A stretch of DNA of 64,000 nucleotides from Nissolia schottii. Its lineage: Eukaryota; Streptophyta; Magnoliopsida; Fabales; Fabaceae. Of the stretch, positions 55,901 to 64,000 are shown piece by piece. Every line of letters begins with the position of its first letter. Within the stretch, counting starts at the first letter, position 1. The position numbers and the translations under genes were made by a program. The stretch spans positions 240,140 through 304,139 of the forward strand of contig QANU01056336.1 in NCBI GenBank assembly GCA_003254905.1. The letters run 5' to 3'. The notes under the pieces were generated by a model. It worked only from the letters and a program-made list of their open reading frames with translations, did not search any database and was not told the origin of the DNA.

Positions 55901-57386
55901 TGGCTGCCCCTTTCATCGCCACTAATTTTACCTTCCGATCCCCCATATAAAATTCCATAACCAGGTTCTTAAAATCCCATGAGATAGTGCCCCACTGCCT
56001 AAGCCACTGCATACCTAATATTAAATCACAACTACTCAATGGAATAGCAATAGCTGAAGTAGTAAACGCATACCCCTGCATTTTCCAGTGTATGTTGTCG
56101 CAGCGGCCAGCCCCTTGAATTGTTCCCCCATCCGCCACCGTGATCTGCACTGGTGCCATTGGCCGCGGCTGGTCAATGTCCCCTTTACACAGCTCTTTAT
56201 TCACAAAATTGTGCGTGCTCCCTGTATCCACCAGCACGACAATCTTCTTCTTGCCAATCCATCCCATTAGCCTCATCATGGAATAAGCTGAGTCCCCGTG
56301 GAGTGCATTCAACGAAACCGTGGGGCTTACGTCATTAGCCTCCTCCGGAAGCCCACTGAAGTTGGAGTCCCCGTCCGCTAATTCGGATTGCTCGTTGTCA
56401 TCTTCCACTTCCATCAAGAAAAACTGAAGCTTCTTTTTCTGCGGACATGTATGGTTCGGGCTGAATTTTTCATGGCAAAAGAAGCACAGGTTACGTGCAC
56501 GGTGCTCCTCCACCTCCTTTGGTGTGAGCTTCCCGCGAAACGTGTACCCTGGTTTCCCCAGGATGCCTTTCTGCTCCTCATCTCCCTCCCCCTTCTTTTC
56601 AGTCTTGTCACTCCTCTTCTCACCGAGAGGTGGGAACTGTTTCTTGTCTTGCCACCCGCTCAGGTTGCCACGAAAAAAATTGCTTCGCGGTTTCTGTAGC
56701 AAGGCGTAGCTTCTTTCTTGCAGTTTCGCAATTCGCGTGGCCTCCAGCAGTGATCTCGGCGCAAAAAGCTTGACGCCATTGCTGAGTTCAGCACTCAGCC
56801 CTCCAATAAAGCACTGCAACTTCTGTTGCTCCGTCAGCTCGGTGCGGCACACCAGCTTATCAAATCTCTCTTGATACTCATCTAAACTCCCCTGTTGCAC
56901 CAGCCGTTTAAGCTCTTCCATCGGCGTGTCAAACTCGGTGCCGAATCGGATCTGTATGGCATCGGCAAATTCCCGCCACGAAAAACGCCCATCGTAACCT
57001 TGCTCCAGGTTCTGGAACCACCTGAAGGAGCCTTCGTCCAAGGCTATACTGGCAATGGCTACTTTATCCTCTTCCGCGGTCCCATCGATCGCGAAAAACC
57101 GATCGCACTTCGCGATCCACATACTCACGTCGTCGCGGCAAAACTTTGGGAAGTCCAACCGCGTCAGCCGCGTAGGGACGCGATGCTCTCCGTCGCCTCC
57201 GCCGCGTTGCCGCCGCGCGATTCCTAGCTCTGCTAGTTGCAAACCAATGCCGCGCATGGTTTCTTGGATGCTATCGAACTGTAGCTCATATCGTTGGTCC
57301 ATCGCTCGAAGTTGCGGTTCAATCACGGCCAGAATTCTTTCCTCCGTCTCGCGCATCGCGGTTTGAAGGCGCGTAGCTTCCGCCAT
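52932..57386 (-). CDS. Chromovirus Gag-Pol polyprotein
   Basis: A 1484-residue single frame, as is usual for this clade. In order: a gag region (about 1-290), a zinc-knuckle-like CFFCHEKFSPNHTC (about 310), protease VDTGSTHNFV (about 385), reverse transcriptase with PFGLSNAPATFQ and FFDDILVYS (about 580-740), RNase H from [14 protein letters not shown] (about 850), an integrase zinc-binding segment (SHQGGHSG..CETCLRCK) and catalytic core, then a chromodomain-like tail ([16 protein letters not shown]). It appears complete. Confidence 0.92.
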   Translation of the reverse strand: MAEATRLQTAMRETEERILAVIEPQLRAMDQRYELQFDSIQETMRGIGLQLAELGIARRQRGGGDGEHRVPTRLTRLDFPKFCRDDVSMWIAKCDRFFAIDGTAEEDKVAIASIALDEGSFRWFQNLEQGYDGRFSWREFADAIQIRFGTEFDTPMEELKRLVQQGSLDEYQERFDKLVCRTELTEQQKLQCFIGGLSAELSNGVKLFAPRSLLEATRIAKLQERSYALLQKPRSNFFRGNLSGWQDKKQFPPLGEKRSDKTEKKGEGDEEQKGILGKPGYTFRGKLTPKEVEEHRARNLCFFCHEKFSPNHTCPQKKKLQFFLMEVEDDNEQSELADGDSNFSGLPEEANDVSPTVSLNALHGDSAYSMMRLMGWIGKKKIVVLVDTGSTHNFVNKELCKGDIDQPRPMAPVQITVADGGTIQGAGRCDNIHWKMQGYAFTTSAIAIPLSSCDLILGMQWLRQWGTISWDFKNLVMEFYMGDRKVKLVAMKGAANRVVDAAKLDHLLATEKYCYMLQLLPCATEGLCCTIRAEEGDNAQGDVHMDALLEEFQDVFDEPKELPPFRGIHDHKIVLKEGSNPTALRPYRYPPAQKDVIDNMVKELLDSGVIQPSSSPFAAPVVLVKKKDGSWRMCVDYRRLNDMTVKAKFPIPLVEDLLDELGGARIFSKLDLRAGYHQIRMRPEDVEKTAFQTHGGQFEYVVMPFGLSNAPATFQGAMNTIFAPLLRKCVLIFFDDILVYSAGPREHLIHLREVLTILRRNRFFAKRSKCAFFTSKIEYLGHFISAEGVTTDPAKVTAVQQWPEPLNVKQLRGFLGLTGYYRRFIKNYSIIAAPLTDLLKKDAFVWTHDAAEAFLQLKGALVTAPVLVIPDLQKPFVVETDASSTGIGAVLMQDNHPAAFISKVLSPRNRLLSVYDRELLALVHAVSKWHQYLAVQPFTIRTDQQSLKFLLEQRLSTPAQYRWVTKLMGLSYVIQYKKGPENVAADALSRASHGELLHLAVSNISSELWKCIEEAYARDPHLQLLKTELSSTPARHPRFKLIDDFVFKGHRLVIPHDEAVRNIILRWLHTSHQGGHSGIRATSHRIKSLFYWKGLNADIADFIRRCETCLRCKYETVAKPGLLQPLPIPEGVWHSISMDFIEKLPKSGGKDTIWVIVDRLSKYAHFVALSHPFTAAQLADKFICNIYKLHGAPANVVSDRDPLFTSKFWTAFMEQLGVSQSLSTAYHPQSDGQTEVLNRCLEQYLRAMTWKSPTEWSKWLPLAEWWYNTTFQSAIQTTPYEVLYGQPPPLHLPYFPRSTTVEAVDRSFIARENMLRTLQGNLLKAQARMKRLADRGRSDRVFQEGAWVFLKLQPYRQHSTQHRDSEKLSPRFFGPYQVLRRVGEVAYTLRLPAGSKIHPTFHVSLLKPCPDPTIQLRALPQEWGHLELPREPLKILQRRMARRRHHAVTEVLVQWKGELEEEATWETLRDLQRMFPEFDCNPIP

Positions 57387-57399
57387 GGCTGGATCGAGA

Positions 57400-57413
57400 G
57401 GCTCTGGATACCA
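57400..57413 (-). other. Primer-binding site of the chromovirus
   Basis: The minus-strand sequence tggtatccagagcc, two bases inside the 5' LTR, resembles the complement of the initiator tRNA-Met 3' end (TGGTATCAGAGC). Confidence 0.75.
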
Positions 57414-57414
57414 A

Positions 57415-57636
57415 TGTTAAGCAAAAGAGAGAAGATAGAGAAGAGAACAGAGAACGAGAAAGATAGGAGAGTGGAAGGTAAGAGTTTATTCTCATTAACA
57501 TGCCTCACTTCTTCTGCATAATCAGCTTATAAAGCTGAGCCCTCCCCTCTCTAACTGCCAATTTGGCAGTTACAACCTACAAACAGTTTAACAGCTACAA
57601 CAACTACTTAACTACTTTCCTTTCCAATACGTATCA
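57415..57636 (-). repeat. 5' LTR of the whole chromovirus
   Basis: A 222-bp repeat, nearly identical to 52681-52902. It precedes the primer-binding site on the minus strand. Confidence 0.93.
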
Positions 57637-58700
57637 GTGGAGCCAAATTCCATAACTGGTGATCTTAATTCATAGGTTAAAACAAAAGGAGAGGGAGATG
57701 GGGAGTGGTACATTCTACAGAAACCATAGGGTTTTCAAAGAATGTAAAAGTTGATAGTGATCAGGAGAATCATGCATGGAGTGGAATGTGGGGGGTGCTG
57801 GGGGACAGGGTAGGTTTCCATGCTTAGGAGGAAGGTGATGGGGTTGTGTTTATTATCTTCTCTAATAGAGGGCCTTTGGCTTGAAGCGATGGAAATAATT
57901 CCTACTTCTGGAATTAGAATCAAAGTAGGATTTGGTGATAGGACCTTGTTTTGGGAATAAAACTCTTTCCATTTAGCCCAACATGTTTTTTTATATTAAC
58001 CCATTTAATTTGTGTGATTGTCGCAACTTATTTCTAAAAAAAATTAAAATTTTAAAGAACTAAATATTCAAAAACTTAATTTAAAATTTCAAAATTAAAT
58101 TAAATATTTTAAGAGCATTACAATTGTTTATTTATTTATTTATTTTTTTAATGTTAAATTTGTTTTCGCGAATTGACAGAAGACACATCATCATGTTACG
58201 TAGGATTAGGATTAAGTACATTTGATTATTTCAAGTCAAATTATAAATGTTAATACTAAATTGATGTCAATTTTTTTTAGAACTAAATTGATATTAAATT
58301 ATAAAATGTTAAATTAATGTCAAAAGTTTTGTCAGGACCGAATTGATATTAAATTAAAGTGTGAAGATCAATTTGATTATTTATTCTTTTTTTCTTTTAT
58401 GTTTGGAAATAAGTTGGAGCAATTATGTAAATAAACACAATATAAGGGGTCTGTATAAAAATTCTAATAAGTTAATTTGAAAATGCTTAAACTAACACAT
58501 GACTTACTTAGGTTTAAAGAGAGAAAAGATGGTGTCTCCAAGGAATGGGACACCCGAGAATTTTCTTTCACCTTTCAAAAAAAAAAAAGGAAGAAAAGGA
58601 AATGGTTTTAAATTTTGCTCAAGAATGTGCCCATGAAAACGGAAAGTAGTTAGTTAAAATGCACGTATTTATGCCTTTTAAGTTCAATTTTGAAACTTAC
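57637..58700. other. Junction DNA between the chromovirus and the SABRE-like fragment
   Basis: No MNS4 or SABRE exon is visible. Around 57850-57960 is a small LINE-like trace. 58020-58390 is an AT-rich old repeat with gatattaaatta words, similar to 39470-39720. If a rearrangement joined two loci, the breakpoint lies here or at the retroelement edge. Confidence 0.45.
57780..57960 (+). pseudogene. Short LINE ORF2 trace
   Basis: The plus-strand reading RIKVGFGDRTLFWE near 57910-57957 matches the VGxGxxTxFWxDxW motif that precedes zf-RVT in plant LINEs. Stops interrupt the frame both before and after it. Confidence 0.4.
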
Positions 58701-61700
58701 ATTTGCATCCTGTGAGTGAAGATTAAACTGTGGCTCAATAACATTCACCATGAAGTGTCGAGTCCCCTCCTCATAATCATCATTATTTTCATCTTTAGCT
58801 GGCAATAGACCAAACATGAAAAAAGAAAAACAGAAAAGGAACAAACCTTAATAAAATTACTTAAGAACAAATGTCCTAAAAAACAGGTCAGAGTTAGCCC
58901 TTTTTTAAGGGGGGAAATAGAATCACCAATATTTGAATTTTATTATCATGAATCTAGTTAAATTGTTTCGAATGAGGTTCTCAAAAAGGATAAAAAAATT
59001 TAGCAGGTGATTTTTTTTGTTTTTCATTCTTAGGGTTTGAATGTTAGACTTCTAAGGTTAAGAGGTTGTAACATTAACCATCCTAACTAACCCCACATTG
59101 GTAGGAAGTCAATGCTAAATAATAAAATTTATGCATAGAATATAATTTTTTTTAATTTTGAACTTAACATAAAAATTATAAAGAAAACACTACATAAAAA
59201 ATACTCAATATTTTATCATCAAAATTCAAGAGACACAATCCAATTCATTTCAAAAATTGATATGAATTGAATTGTACATTTGAAAATTGTATTTCAATTC
59301 AATTCAAGATCACAAGAAAATAAACCAGAAAAATATACAATACAAGACATGATTTCTGTTAAGAGGAAAGGAAGAATCGAGAAGAAGAACAGAGAGAAGC
59401 AGGAGAAGAAGATATGGAGGGAAGGGTAAAGAAGTTTATTATCAACAACTCTAACTGTTTCTCTTACAGTCCCAGCCTATATAGCTGGGCCCCTAACTGC
59501 CTCTCAAGCAATTGCAACTGATTTACAACTAATTCTCCCATTTATGCGTATCAAATCCCCCCTTAAAAAATTCCTTGCCCTCAAGGAACCGCAGAACAAT
59601 CAAATCCAGGGAACATCCTCTGGAGCTCGTACAGTGTCTCCCACGTAGCCTCCTCCTCCAGCTCCCCACGCCCCTGCACCAGTACCTTTGTGACAGCGTG
59701 GTGGCGCCGCTGCACCATGCGACGCTGCAAAATCCGTAGGGGCTCCTTAGGTAGCTCCAGGTGGCCCCATTCGTGTGGCAGAGCGCGTAGCTGAATGGAT
59801 GGGTCCCGGCACGGCTTCAGCAAGGAGACATGAAATGTTGGATGAATCTTGGACTCGGCGGGCAGCCGGAGCGTGTAAGCAACTTCGCCTACACGATGGA
59901 GGACCTGATATGGGCCGAAATAACGAGGGGACAGCTTCTCAGAATCCCGATGCTATGTGCAGTGTTGCCTATATGGCTGGAGTTTCAGAAACACCCAGTC
60001 GCCCTCCTGAAAAACACGATCAGTTCAACCCCTGTCCGCCAGACGCTTCATGCGGGCTTGTGTCTTCAGCAGATTCCCTTTCAGCACCTTTAGCATGTTC
60101 TCCCTGGCGGCGAAGCTGCCGATCCACAGCCTCCACAGCTGTACTCTGCGGACAATATGGGAGGTGCAGCGGCGAGGGTTGGCCCTACATGACCTCATAA
60201 GGGGTCGTCTGAATTGCCGAATGAAAGGTGGTATTGTACCACCATTCCGCAAGGGGTAACCACCTGTACCACTCCTTAGGGCTACGCCACGCCATGGCAC
60301 GCAAGTATTGTTCCAAACAGCAGTTCAGCACCTTGGTCTGCCCATCGGACTGCGGGTGGTACGCTGTTGTGAGGCTCTGCGTGACCCCCAATTGCTGCAC
60401 AAAAGCTGTCCAAAACTTGCTCGTAAAGAGGGGATCTCGGTCGCTAACCACGTGTGCTGGGGCCCCATGCAACTTGTAAATGTGGCGGATAAATTGGTCA
60501 GCTAACTGAGATGCAGTGAAGGGGTGTGCCAAGGCCACAAAGTGAGCATACTTGCTTAGGTGGTCCACGATAACCCAAATAGTGTCCTTCCCCGCAGATT
60601 TGGGGAGTTTTTCAATGAAGTCCATGGAGATGCTGCACCACACTCCCTCCGAGATGGGTAACGGCTGCAGCAGCCCTGGGCTTGCCACCGTTTCATACTT
60701 GCACCGCAAGCAGGTTTCATAGCCTGAATAAATTGCGCAACGTCCCGATGCAAGCCTTTCCAAACGAACATGGCCTTGATGCGGTGGACCTTAGCTCGAA
60801 CTCCCGAATGCCCCCTTGGTGCGAAGCGTGTAACCACTGTAAGATGAGATTCCTGACATCCCTATCCTTTGGAATTACCCGCCGATGCCCCCTAAAGATC
60901 AAGTTGTCCACCACTCTGTAATGAGGATGGGAAGCCGGGTCAGTTGATAACTCGGTCTTCAGCAGCTGCAGCTGAACATCCCGTTTATAAGCCTCCTCGA
61001 TGAGCCCCCATAATTCTGAGGAAATGCTGGAGACAGCCAGGTGCAATACTTCCTCGTGCGAAGCCCGCGACAGCATCTGCAGCTACATTTTCAGGCCCCT
61101 TCTTGTATTGGATCACATAGGAGAGACCCATCAGCTTTGTAACCCACCTATATTGGGCTGGGGTGGACAGTCGTTGCTCCAGTAAGAACTTCAAGCTCTG
61201 CTGGTCAGTCCGAATTGTAAATGGCTGCACCGCAAGGTATTGATGCCACTTGGAAACGGCATGCACCAGGGCCAACAACTCGCGGTCATAAACTGACAGC
61301 AACCTGTTCCTAGGGGATAAGACTTTACTGATGAAAGCTACTGGATGGTTGTCCTGCATTAAAACAGCCCCGATGCCCGTGCTGGAAGCATCAGTCTCCA
61401 CCACAAACGGCTTCCGCAAATCAGGAATAACTAGAACAGGGGCTGCAACTAAGGCTTATTTCAGCGTCAGGAAGGCAGCCGCTGCCTCTTTGTCCCACAC
61501 GAAGGCATCCTTTCTCAGTAAATCAGTGAGGGCCGAAGCAATGATACTATAATTCTTGATGAAGCGTCTATAGTACCCTGTCAAGCCAAGAAACCTCCTT
61601 AATTGCTTCACAGTTTGTGGTTCTGGCCATTGTTGCACCGCAGCCACCTTAGCTGGATCTGTGGTAATCCCCTCAGCTAAAATAAAGTGGCCCAAGTATT

Positions 61701-64000
61701 CGATCTTGGCAGTGAAGAAGGCACATTTGCTCCTCTTGGCAAAAAATTGGTGCTTCCTCAATATAGCAAGTACCTCGCGGAGATGAGTCAAATGATCCAT
61801 GAGATCGAGTGGCTCTGATACCAATGTTAAGAGGAAAGGAAGAATCGAGAAGAAGAACAGAGAGAAGCAGGAGAAGAAGATAGGGAGGGAAGGGTAAAGA
61901 AGTTTATTATCAACAACTCTAACTNACAATACAAGACATGATTTCTGTTAAGAGGAAAGGAAGAATCGAGAAGAAGAACAGAGAGAAGCAGGAGAAGAAG
62001 ATATGGAGGGAAGGGTAAAGAAGTTTATTATCAACAACTCTAACTGTTTCTCTTACAGTCCCAGCCTATATAGCTGGGCCCCTAACTGCCTCTCAAGCAA
62101 TTGCAACTGATTTACAACTAATTCTCCCCTTTATGCGTATCAAATTCCCCAATTATACACAATCATGTTAAAAAAATGAATGGAACGTGTTTGCACTTCT
62201 CCTTCTCTTCTAATTTATATAAAAAATAAAAAGAATGAAGGAAAAAAAATAAAAGAAAAAGTGATGACATTGAGCTATTAAATTAAGTTAACTATTTCTT
62301 TTGCTTCAGCATAAGTATGCAAATTATTTTAGGAGGGGGGGGGGGATAAGAAAACATATATTATTTACTTAAACAAATAAAAATTTTAGGGGTGGTAATG
62401 TCCTCCCTTGAGCATAGGAAGAACTACTCCTATTCAAAAATATGTGACGCCAGACATATTTATTTAGATATTTACTTATTTAGGCCACTTAATGGTCTAA
62501 CAAAGAGAGTTTGATCAGCATGCATGAAGTTAAATGATTAAATATTAGTGTCACAAATAGATGAAAATTGCCAAAATGTCTTGAACCATATGATTACTTA
62601 CCGGGTGATAAGTTGCCCGCCTCAGCCAAATGTGGTGACCCGGAAGTCCCCACAGTCTGAAGAGAGGCAGAATCCGACACATTACCGGCCATCGGAGGGC
62701 AGTTAGAAACCTCAGCCTGTTGGGTTTCAGCACCACCGTCATCTCCATGGGTTTCAGCACCAGCAACATCTTCACGGTGATGGGCTTCAGCCCCATCACC
62801 TTGATGATGGGCTTTAGCTCCATCACCATGATCGTTTTCAGCTACATCTTCATGTTGTTTTCTTTCCTCGAGTAATTTTCTCTGCGCATACTGTCGAGAA
62901 GGAGAAGGCTTGGGAGATTGGAAGGCTTTGGACAGAGCACCAACCCAGGAACAAACAGCATCTCTGTTCTCAATGTTCCACAAAATCTTGAGGCCGTACA
63001 CAAACACGCGCCAACAGTTGTCAGCTACCACCACGTTGTACCCGTCGTCGTCGCTCGGGTCCGACCGAACAGGCTCGTCGATTTCGCCTTCATTCTCTGA
63101 CTCGTCCTTCGCATTGGTCGTCTCGACGTTATTTCTTTTTCCCGCATCTTGCCAGGCTGCTAAGCTAGCGGGGTCAGCCCTTGGGGACTGTCTCCTCACG
63201 GTGAAGTAATCGCCCGACAACACAAACCCATCATCATCCTTCTTTTGTATCATGTGCTCCCTCTGTTTTACAACCTCTGTCAAAAACACACGGATTAAGG
63301 CAAACAAAAAAAGCCATGTTACATGTACACCAAAAATAATATACCATACATAAACTTTATACTTATATACATAAAGATTATATTTTAATATTTGTAACAT
63401 TTGTACACTTAATTAAGTATAATTGAGAATATCATCTATAAGTTTGTAATGTTTGTGCATTCATGAGAATAAAATTTGTGCATTATTAATGTTGTATGTA
63501 TGAGTGTATAAAATTGGGTGTACATATAGCATTTTAAAAAAAAAACATGTTTTGGTGGTCATATAAAATTACGAGTAAACAAAATTATTCTGACGTGTAT
63601 CCCCAATTTTATACACTCATACATATATCATTAATAATATACAAATTTATAGATGATTCTTTATATATATATAAATATGATGTATATTTTTTTTTGTAAG
63701 TTTAACATGATTAAAAAGAAAAGAAAACATTAATGGTACTTTTATATTGTAAATAAAAGGAGCAACCTTTGTCCTCAGATGCAGGCTGTGAGCTCTTCGT
63801 TGCCATGTTGACCAATTTAGCAACGCTGGCGGGGTTCTCTCTGTTGAGGAAAACCTTGGGCATGTGAAAATCAACGCCCTGGTAAACAATGACAAGGAGG
63901 TCACGCTTGCTCTCAAAATAGTACTTCCTCTGCTTTCCCCTGCTGAAGCATAACTCAAACTTGAGCTTGTTCATCGCGAAGGTCAGCCCCTTGGCCGGAT
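58701..64000 (-). CDS. SABRE/KIP-like protein, internal exons (partial)
   Basis: Three minus-strand exons match the plant SABRE / KINKY POINTED family, very large proteins of the bridge-like lipid-transfer group that affect cell expansion. Exon a (64000-63767, open upstream) reads [23 protein letters not shown], then [18 protein letters not shown]. Exon b (63276-62602) reads [38 protein letters not shown] and [14 protein letters not shown], then a low-complexity tail. Exon c (58798-58701) reads [20 protein letters not shown]. Splice phases are compatible (1, then 1, then 0). The exon expected next (GRFLLAAVSG-like) is absent down to the chromovirus, so the fragment is truncated at its 3' side. 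Exon b ends in a His/Ala/Glu/Asp-rich repeat ([15 protein letters not shown]). The intron between b and c holds an incomplete chromovirus. It may be a gene remnant or a transposed fragment. Confidence 0.75.
59357..59553 (-). repeat. LTR of the incomplete chromovirus (lower-coordinate end)
   Basis: 197 bp, TG..CA, almost identical to 61946-62142. The sequence just outside (acaatacaagacatgatttc, 59337-59356) is repeated before the LTR at 61946. Confidence 0.88.
61825..61924 (-). repeat. Partial LTR ending at a single N
   Basis: The first 100 bases of the 197-bp LTR follow the primer-binding site and stop at the N at 61925. Confidence 0.85.
61925..61925. other. Single-N scaffold join
   Basis: One unknown base separates a partial LTR from a second copy of the left flank plus a full LTR. 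This has the look of an assembly join. Confidence 0.9.
61946..62142 (-). repeat. LTR of the incomplete chromovirus (higher-coordinate end)
   Basis: A full 197-bp LTR. It is preceded by a duplicate of the 20 bases found left of the element, which suggests a duplicated or misassembled segment. Confidence 0.85.
62143..62601. other. SABRE-like intron sequence
   Basis: Part of the intron between exons b and c. A nine-base G run (62335-62344) and AT-rich DNA are present; no other feature is seen. Confidence 0.45.
63430..63665. repeat. Hairpin MITE in the first SABRE-like intron
   Basis: attattaatgttgtatgtatg..ataaaattggg (about 63481-63522) is inverted as ccccaattttatacactc..cattaataat (about 63601-63639). 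The pairing extends outward to atcatctataa/tttgta words. A few tttgtgcatt words resemble the motif arrays elsewhere. Confidence 0.55.

Larger units (their letters stand above)
52681..57636 (-). mobile_element. Ty3 chromovirus (Reina-like), whole-looking, young
   Basis: A 4956-bp LTR retrotransposon inserted antisense in the intron after MNS4 exon 11. The LTRs are 222 bp each (52681-52902 and 57415-57636), start TG, end CA and differ at one base. This implies a recent insertion, probably well under a million years at usual plant rates. One long open frame (57386-52932) carries gag, a CCHC-like knuckle, aspartic protease, reverse transcriptase, RNase H, HHCC integrase and a C-terminal chromodomain-like segment. 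Short LTRs, a single frame and the chromodomain fit the Reina branch. It looks whole. The 5-bp flanks (tatgg, gtgga) do not match. Confidence 0.93.
59357..62142 (-). mobile_element. Incomplete Ty3 chromovirus of the same lineage
   Basis: A second element, reading on the minus strand, related to 52681-57636 but with its own LTR type (197 bp, starting TGTTAAGAGG and ending GCGTATCA). LTR copies lie at 59357-59553 and 61946-62142, with a partial one at 61825-61924 before a single N. A tRNA-Met primer-binding site (tggtatcagagcc) is at about 61810-61823. Only parts of reverse transcriptase, RNase H, integrase and the chromodomain-like tail remain; it is broken in several places. The LTRs are nearly identical, so the insertion is fairly recent. 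The 5-bp flanks atttc and aattc differ at one base. Confidence 0.85.

Noticed and set aside
53150-57521. Numerous plus-strand frames over the chromovirus
   Set aside because: Shadows of the minus-strand polyprotein.

Overview
The window is plant nuclear DNA, most likely from a legume, probably a phaseoloid such as Glycine or a close relative. The host genes are intron-rich with GT-AG introns and plant-typical families. Intergenic DNA is very AT-rich and packed with plant transposon debris (MULE, hAT, CACTA, LINE, SINE, TRIM, Ty3 chromovirus). Two N-gaps and a single-N join mark it as a draft scaffold. The legume call is an inference from overall sequence character, not from a search.

Layout. 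1-3.1 kb: AT-rich upstream DNA. 3180-4478 (+): an intronless CBL-interacting protein kinase (CIPK7/CIPK4 type) with a clear TATA box. 4.5-26.4 kb: a 22 kb gene desert of repeats. It holds a MULE-like region with a FAR1-type domain fragment, a plant-mobile-domain-like relic facing a MULE transposase relic, an 803-bp hAT element with target-site duplication, a 2.4 kb region of inverted AAACTTT/GTTTGTT motif arrays, a CACTA MITE, a four-unit minisatellite, an approximately 0.95 kb foldback element and a TRIM.

26.5-36.3 kb (+): a 24-exon POLLUX-like plastid ion channel (PEC1/PEC2 type), reconstructed exon by exon into 855 codons with every splice phase consistent. 36.8-39.4 kb: an hAT MITE, a 9-bp-TSD foldback MITE and a LINE relic. 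40.0-44.5 kb (+): rRNA-processing protein EFG1, with a telo-box and a well-placed uORF upstream and a two-codon last exon. 44.5-47.9 kb: AT-rich DNA with a degenerate tandem repeat and an old LTR-element relic.

48.1-52.6 kb (+): the first 11 exons (332 codons) of an EDEM-like GH47 alpha-mannosidase (MNS4 type). The next intron holds a young, whole-looking Ty3 chromovirus (52681-57636). Beyond it no further MNS4 exon is seen. Instead there is an antisense, partial SABRE/KIP-like gene (58.7-64.0 kb), itself split by a second, incomplete chromovirus of the same lineage.

How the genes relate. PEC-like, EFG1 and MNS4 appear to be an old conserved neighbourhood: from memory, Arabidopsis has the same three families side by side near At5g43710-At5g43745. 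The CIPK lies outside that block. The products act in different compartments (plastid envelope, nucleolus, ER), so shared order reflects ancestry rather than a pathway. No operon-like, CRISPR or novel enzymatic system was found. The most unusual structure is the MNS4/chromovirus/SABRE junction.
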